In this document: piece by piece, positions 61,922 to 64,000 of the stretch
Layout: each line of letters begins with the position of its first letter
Numbering within the stretch: the stretch's first letter is position 1
NCBI RefSeq assembly: GCF_003058165.1
Contig: NZ_QBUC01000011.1
Span: 1 to 64,000, forward strand
DNA length: 64,000 nt
Direction of reading: 5' to 3'
From: Paenisporosarcina sp. OV554
GTDB lineage: Bacteria; Bacillota; Bacilli; Bacillales_A; Planococcaceae
Translations under genes and position numbers: made by a program
Notes under the pieces: generated by a model
The model's database searches: none
Seen by the model: the letters and a program-made list of their open reading frames with translations, nothing else
What the model was told of the DNA's origin: nothing

Positions 61922-62458
61922 TTAACGTATTGTTTTTAATGCTGTTGTCCAAGGAATTACTTGGTCCAACATTTGGTTTACTGAATCTGCTTGCACATCT
62001 TTTGGTTTAAATACTGAACCATTTTCGAAGTCAGTGAATAGTGACAACGCGGGATGTACGCGAACATGCGCTACAGATAATTCACTTAAAATACCTCGTA
62101 AATGTTCTGTTGCACGAGCTCCGCCTACTGAACCGTATGATACGATACCAGCTGCTTTATTGTTCCACTCGACACGTAAGTAATCTAAAGCATTTTTTAG
62201 TGCGCCAGTGATTGAGTGGTTGTATTCCTGAACGATGAATACGAATCCGTCACATCCATTAATTTGTGTTGACCATGCCGCTGCTCCTGAAGCATCGCCT
62301 CCCGCTTCACCTAATAGTGGTAATTTGAAATCTGCGATGTCGATGATTTGGTACTCAGCGTCTCCACGTTTATCTGCTATTTCTTTTACCCATGCACCTA
62401 CTTGTGGACTAACTCTTCCTTCACGTGTACTACCTAAAACAATCCCGATTTTTAACAT
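61922..62458 (-). CDS. NADPH-dependent FMN reductase / azoreductase family protein
   Basis: 178 residues, flavodoxin-like fold: KIGIVLGSTREGRVSPQVGA at the N-terminus (FMN phosphate loop), VFIVQEYNHSITGALKNALD and GIVSYGSVGGARATEHLR. Reduces quinones or azo compounds by two electrons. AGGAGG precedes ATG 62458. An in-frame ATG at 62524 with GAGGG would add 22 residues (GFIKNLFGLNK...), so a longer form is possible. Confidence 0.87.
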   Translation of the reverse strand: MLKIGIVLGSTREGRVSPQVGAWVKEIADKRGDAEYQIIDIADFKLPLLGEAGGDASGAAAWSTQINGCDGFVFIVQEYNHSITGALKNALDYLRVEWNNKAAGIVSYGSVGGARATEHLRGILSELSVAHVRVHPALSLFTDFENGSVFKPKDVQADSVNQMLDQVIPWTTALKTIR

Positions 62459-62533
62459 GTCATTTCCTCCTGTTTGTTGTGTATTTTTGTTTAAACCAAA
62501 TAAATTTTTAATAAAACCCATCATAATCCCTCG

Positions 62534-63517
62534 TTATTCATATTTTTTCTCGAAATCTATTGTGCTTCTTACCGTGTCGATCGGTCGAACTAATTTTTCA
62601 ATTTGGACACGGTTTGGTTCTAAAAATGGTGGTAAAGATAACTTTTCACCAACAGTTTCATATGGCTCGTCGCCCATAAATCCTGGACCATCCGTCGCAA
62701 ATTCAAATAGAATTTGTGGTGTAACACGTGTATAAAGTGATTCAAAGAAGTGACGATTCACATAACCAGATGTTTGGAACTTAAAGGATTCTAGTCTTTC
62801 GGTCCACTCATCTAATACCGCTCTGTCTTCTACACGGAAGGCAACGTGGTGAACTGTACCGAATCCTTGTTGAGCATCTGGCAATGAATCATTATGCTCG
62901 ACAATAACCTGTGCTCCGTTGCCACCTTCGCCAACTTCAAATAAGTGATATGTTCCTTCAGTAGCAATTTCTTTAAACAGTAGAACTTTTTCTAACATTT
63001 GTTTAAAGTAGTTAACATTCGCAATACGTATGAAAATCGGCCCTAAACCTGTGATTGCAAACTCTAATGGAATCGGCCCTTTCTGCCAAGGTGTACCAGA
63101 AGCGACTCCTTCATTAAACTCATCAGAAATCATTTGATACTGTTGGTCGTCAAAATCCACGAATGATAATGTCTTTTTACCAAACTGTTCTTCAATACCA
63201 GTATGTTCAATTTGTAGGCGATCAAAACGTTTTACCCAGTAGTCGAGTGCTTCATCAGTTGGCACTCGGAATGATGTTTTTGAAATCTCATTTGTGCCAT
63301 GCTTTCCTTTTGGAATGTTTGGGAAATCAAAAAACGTCATATCCGTTCCAGCGCTTCCTTTGTCATCTGCAAAGAATAAATGATAGGTTTTAATATCATC
63401 TTGGTTGACTGTTTTCTTCACTAATCGCATACCTAGGACATATGTGAAAAATTCATAGTTCTTCTCTGCGCTACTTGTGATAGCTGTTACATGGTGAATT
63501 CCTTTTAAATGATTCAT
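62534..63517 (-). CDS. mhqO: Ring-cleaving dioxygenase (VOC family, MhqO/MhqE-like)
   Basis: About 327 residues, two VOC modules. Metal ligands are seen as His in GIHHVTAITSSAEKN, His in GTVHHVAFRVED and Glu in QILFEFATDGPG. GYVNRHFFESLYTRVTPQIL is a family hallmark. Probably opens hydroquinone rings. AAAGGAGG precedes ATG-ATG (63520/63517). An MhqR-type box lies 35 bp upstream, followed by the MarR-type regulator gene. Confidence 0.88.
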   Translation of the reverse strand: MNHLKGIHHVTAITSSAEKNYEFFTYVLGMRLVKKTVNQDDIKTYHLFFADDKGSAGTDMTFFDFPNIPKGKHGTNEISKTSFRVPTDEALDYWVKRFDRLQIEHTGIEEQFGKKTLSFVDFDDQQYQMISDEFNEGVASGTPWQKGPIPLEFAITGLGPIFIRIANVNYFKQMLEKVLLFKEIATEGTYHLFEVGEGGNGAQVIVEHNDSLPDAQQGFGTVHHVAFRVEDRAVLDEWTERLESFKFQTSGYVNRHFFESLYTRVTPQILFEFATDGPGFMGDEPYETVGEKLSLPPFLEPNRVQIEKLVRPIDTVRSTIDFEKKYE

Positions 63518-63551
63518 CATTTCTCCTCCTTTAATTTACCCTTAATTAAAT

Positions 63552-63569
63552 TATCTTAAATTCGAGATA
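63552..63569. promoter_or_regulatory. MhqR-type operator
   Basis: TATCTTAAATTCGAGATA, close to the TATCTCGAATTCGAGATA palindrome I recall for Bacillus subtilis MhqR, placed between the regulator and the dioxygenase gene. Confidence 0.75.
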
Positions 63570-63585
63570 TTATATTAAAAAAATT

Positions 63586-64000
63586 TTACAATGTCGCTGC
63601 ATGAAGTCCAATCCGTTTAAGTAATTCAATCGTGTCATTAATATCCTCATCTGATAACTGTTCAAAGATTTCATCAATCTTCGCTTCATGCTGAGGAAAA
63701 TGTTCATCCATAAACGCCTTCCCAGAACTAGTGATAGCAGCAAAAGTCACACGACGATCACTTGGACAAGCTTTGCGAATTGCATAATTCTTCTGCTCAA
63801 GCTTATCTATTACATACGTGATACTACCACTTGAAATAAGAATCTTCTTCCCGATAATTTGTATCGGTTGATCACCTTTATGGTATAACAATTCCAAAAC
63901 AGCAAATTCGGTTTGATTCAAACCATGTAAGGCTATATTCTTTTTCAGAACTTCTTGAACGGCTTGGGAGGCACGAATCATGACTGTAACTGCTTTTAAT
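63586..64000 (-). CDS. mhqR: MarR family regulator, MhqR-like (5' end outside the window)
   Basis: The visible 138 codons read on to the window edge: the frame continues upstream of ATG 63981 as LKAVTV, as in MhqR of Bacillus subtilis, so the true start lies beyond 64000. Winged helix with NQTEFAVLELLYHKGDQPIQ, SSGSITYVIDKLEQKNYAIR and PSDRRVTFAAIT. It is a repressor of quinone-detoxification genes in that family, and the operator-like palindrome just downstream supports this. The Cys residue at about position 70 could be a sensor, but that is speculation. Confidence 0.88.
   Translation of the reverse strand, partial: LKAVTVMIRASQAVQEVLKKNIALHGLNQTEFAVLELLYHKGDQPIQIIGKKILISSGSITYVIDKLEQKNYAIRKACPSDRRVTFAAITSSGKAFMDEHFPQHEAKIDEIFEQLSDEDINDTIELLKRIGLHAATL

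Overview
The window is a low-GC Gram-positive chromosome segment, most likely from an endospore-forming member of the Bacillales. I infer Planococcaceae/Caryophanaceae or a close Bacillaceae relative, but no rRNA is present to settle it. The case rests on AGGAGG-type ribosome binding sites, a perfect Bacillus-type gnt operator, a Fur box, a CcpA cre-like site, an MhqR-type box, KinB-like sporulation kinases, an intracellular subtilisin, a SigO/RsoA two-part sigma factor and a YqhG/YqhH pair. No prophage, CRISPR array or intact insertion sequence was seen.

Layout. 1-3 kb: a cell-wall recycling pair (amiE-nagZ, with nagZ truncated). 3.2-9.9 kb: a CdaR-type regulator and the gluconate operon gntR-gntK-gntP-gnd with its promoter, operator and cre. 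10-17 kb: two paralogous KinB-like histidine kinases flanking a secreted GH144-like glycosidase and the lipoprotein transpeptidase pbpC. 17.2-20.4 kb: a polar amino-acid ABC importer followed by D-amino acid aminotransferase. 20.8-25.8 kb: a Fur-controlled iron-siderophore importer divergent from a ferredoxin-NADP reductase. 26-29 kb: intracellular subtilisin, then YvrJ-SigO-RsoA, with a tRNA-Cys-like element 15 nt behind RsoA. 29-36 kb: N-methyl amino acid oxidase and an accessory stretch rich in broken genes (amidase, DUF1761, aminoglycoside nucleotidyltransferase). 36-39.6 kb: an amino-acid ABC importer that contains a lysine 6-dehydrogenase gene, suggesting lysine uptake and catabolism. 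40-43.4 kb: PhnA-like protein, an ABC-2 exporter with a decayed regulator remnant, and bioY behind a BirA-like operator. 43.4-48.1 kb: a two-gene operon of a 1276-residue SF1 helicase with a long coiled coil and a 260-residue partner. 48.5-53.5 kb: phosphodiesterases (one truncated), small lipoproteins and a TetR/membrane protein pair. 53.5-56.4 kb: a symporter remnant and yqhH-yqhG. 57-59.8 kb: a cupin protein and a solute symporter with its DUF3311 partner. 60-64 kb: a quinone/azo-compound detoxification cluster with its MhqR-like regulator, cut by the window edge.

The most unusual signals are six intergenic arrays of degenerate tandem repeats. All have a period of exactly 21 bp with no indels, fall into two sequence families, and mostly lie just beyond transcription terminators. 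Others are the pseudo-tRNA-Cys in the 3' untranslated region of the sigma-factor operon, the helicase/partner operon, and a gene that appears to start at a near-cognate codon (ATT/ATC/ATA).

At least seven genes are broken. Some single lesions could be sequencing errors, but the amidase carries several frameshifts and the symporter, phosphodiesterase and DUF2089 copies are true remnants.
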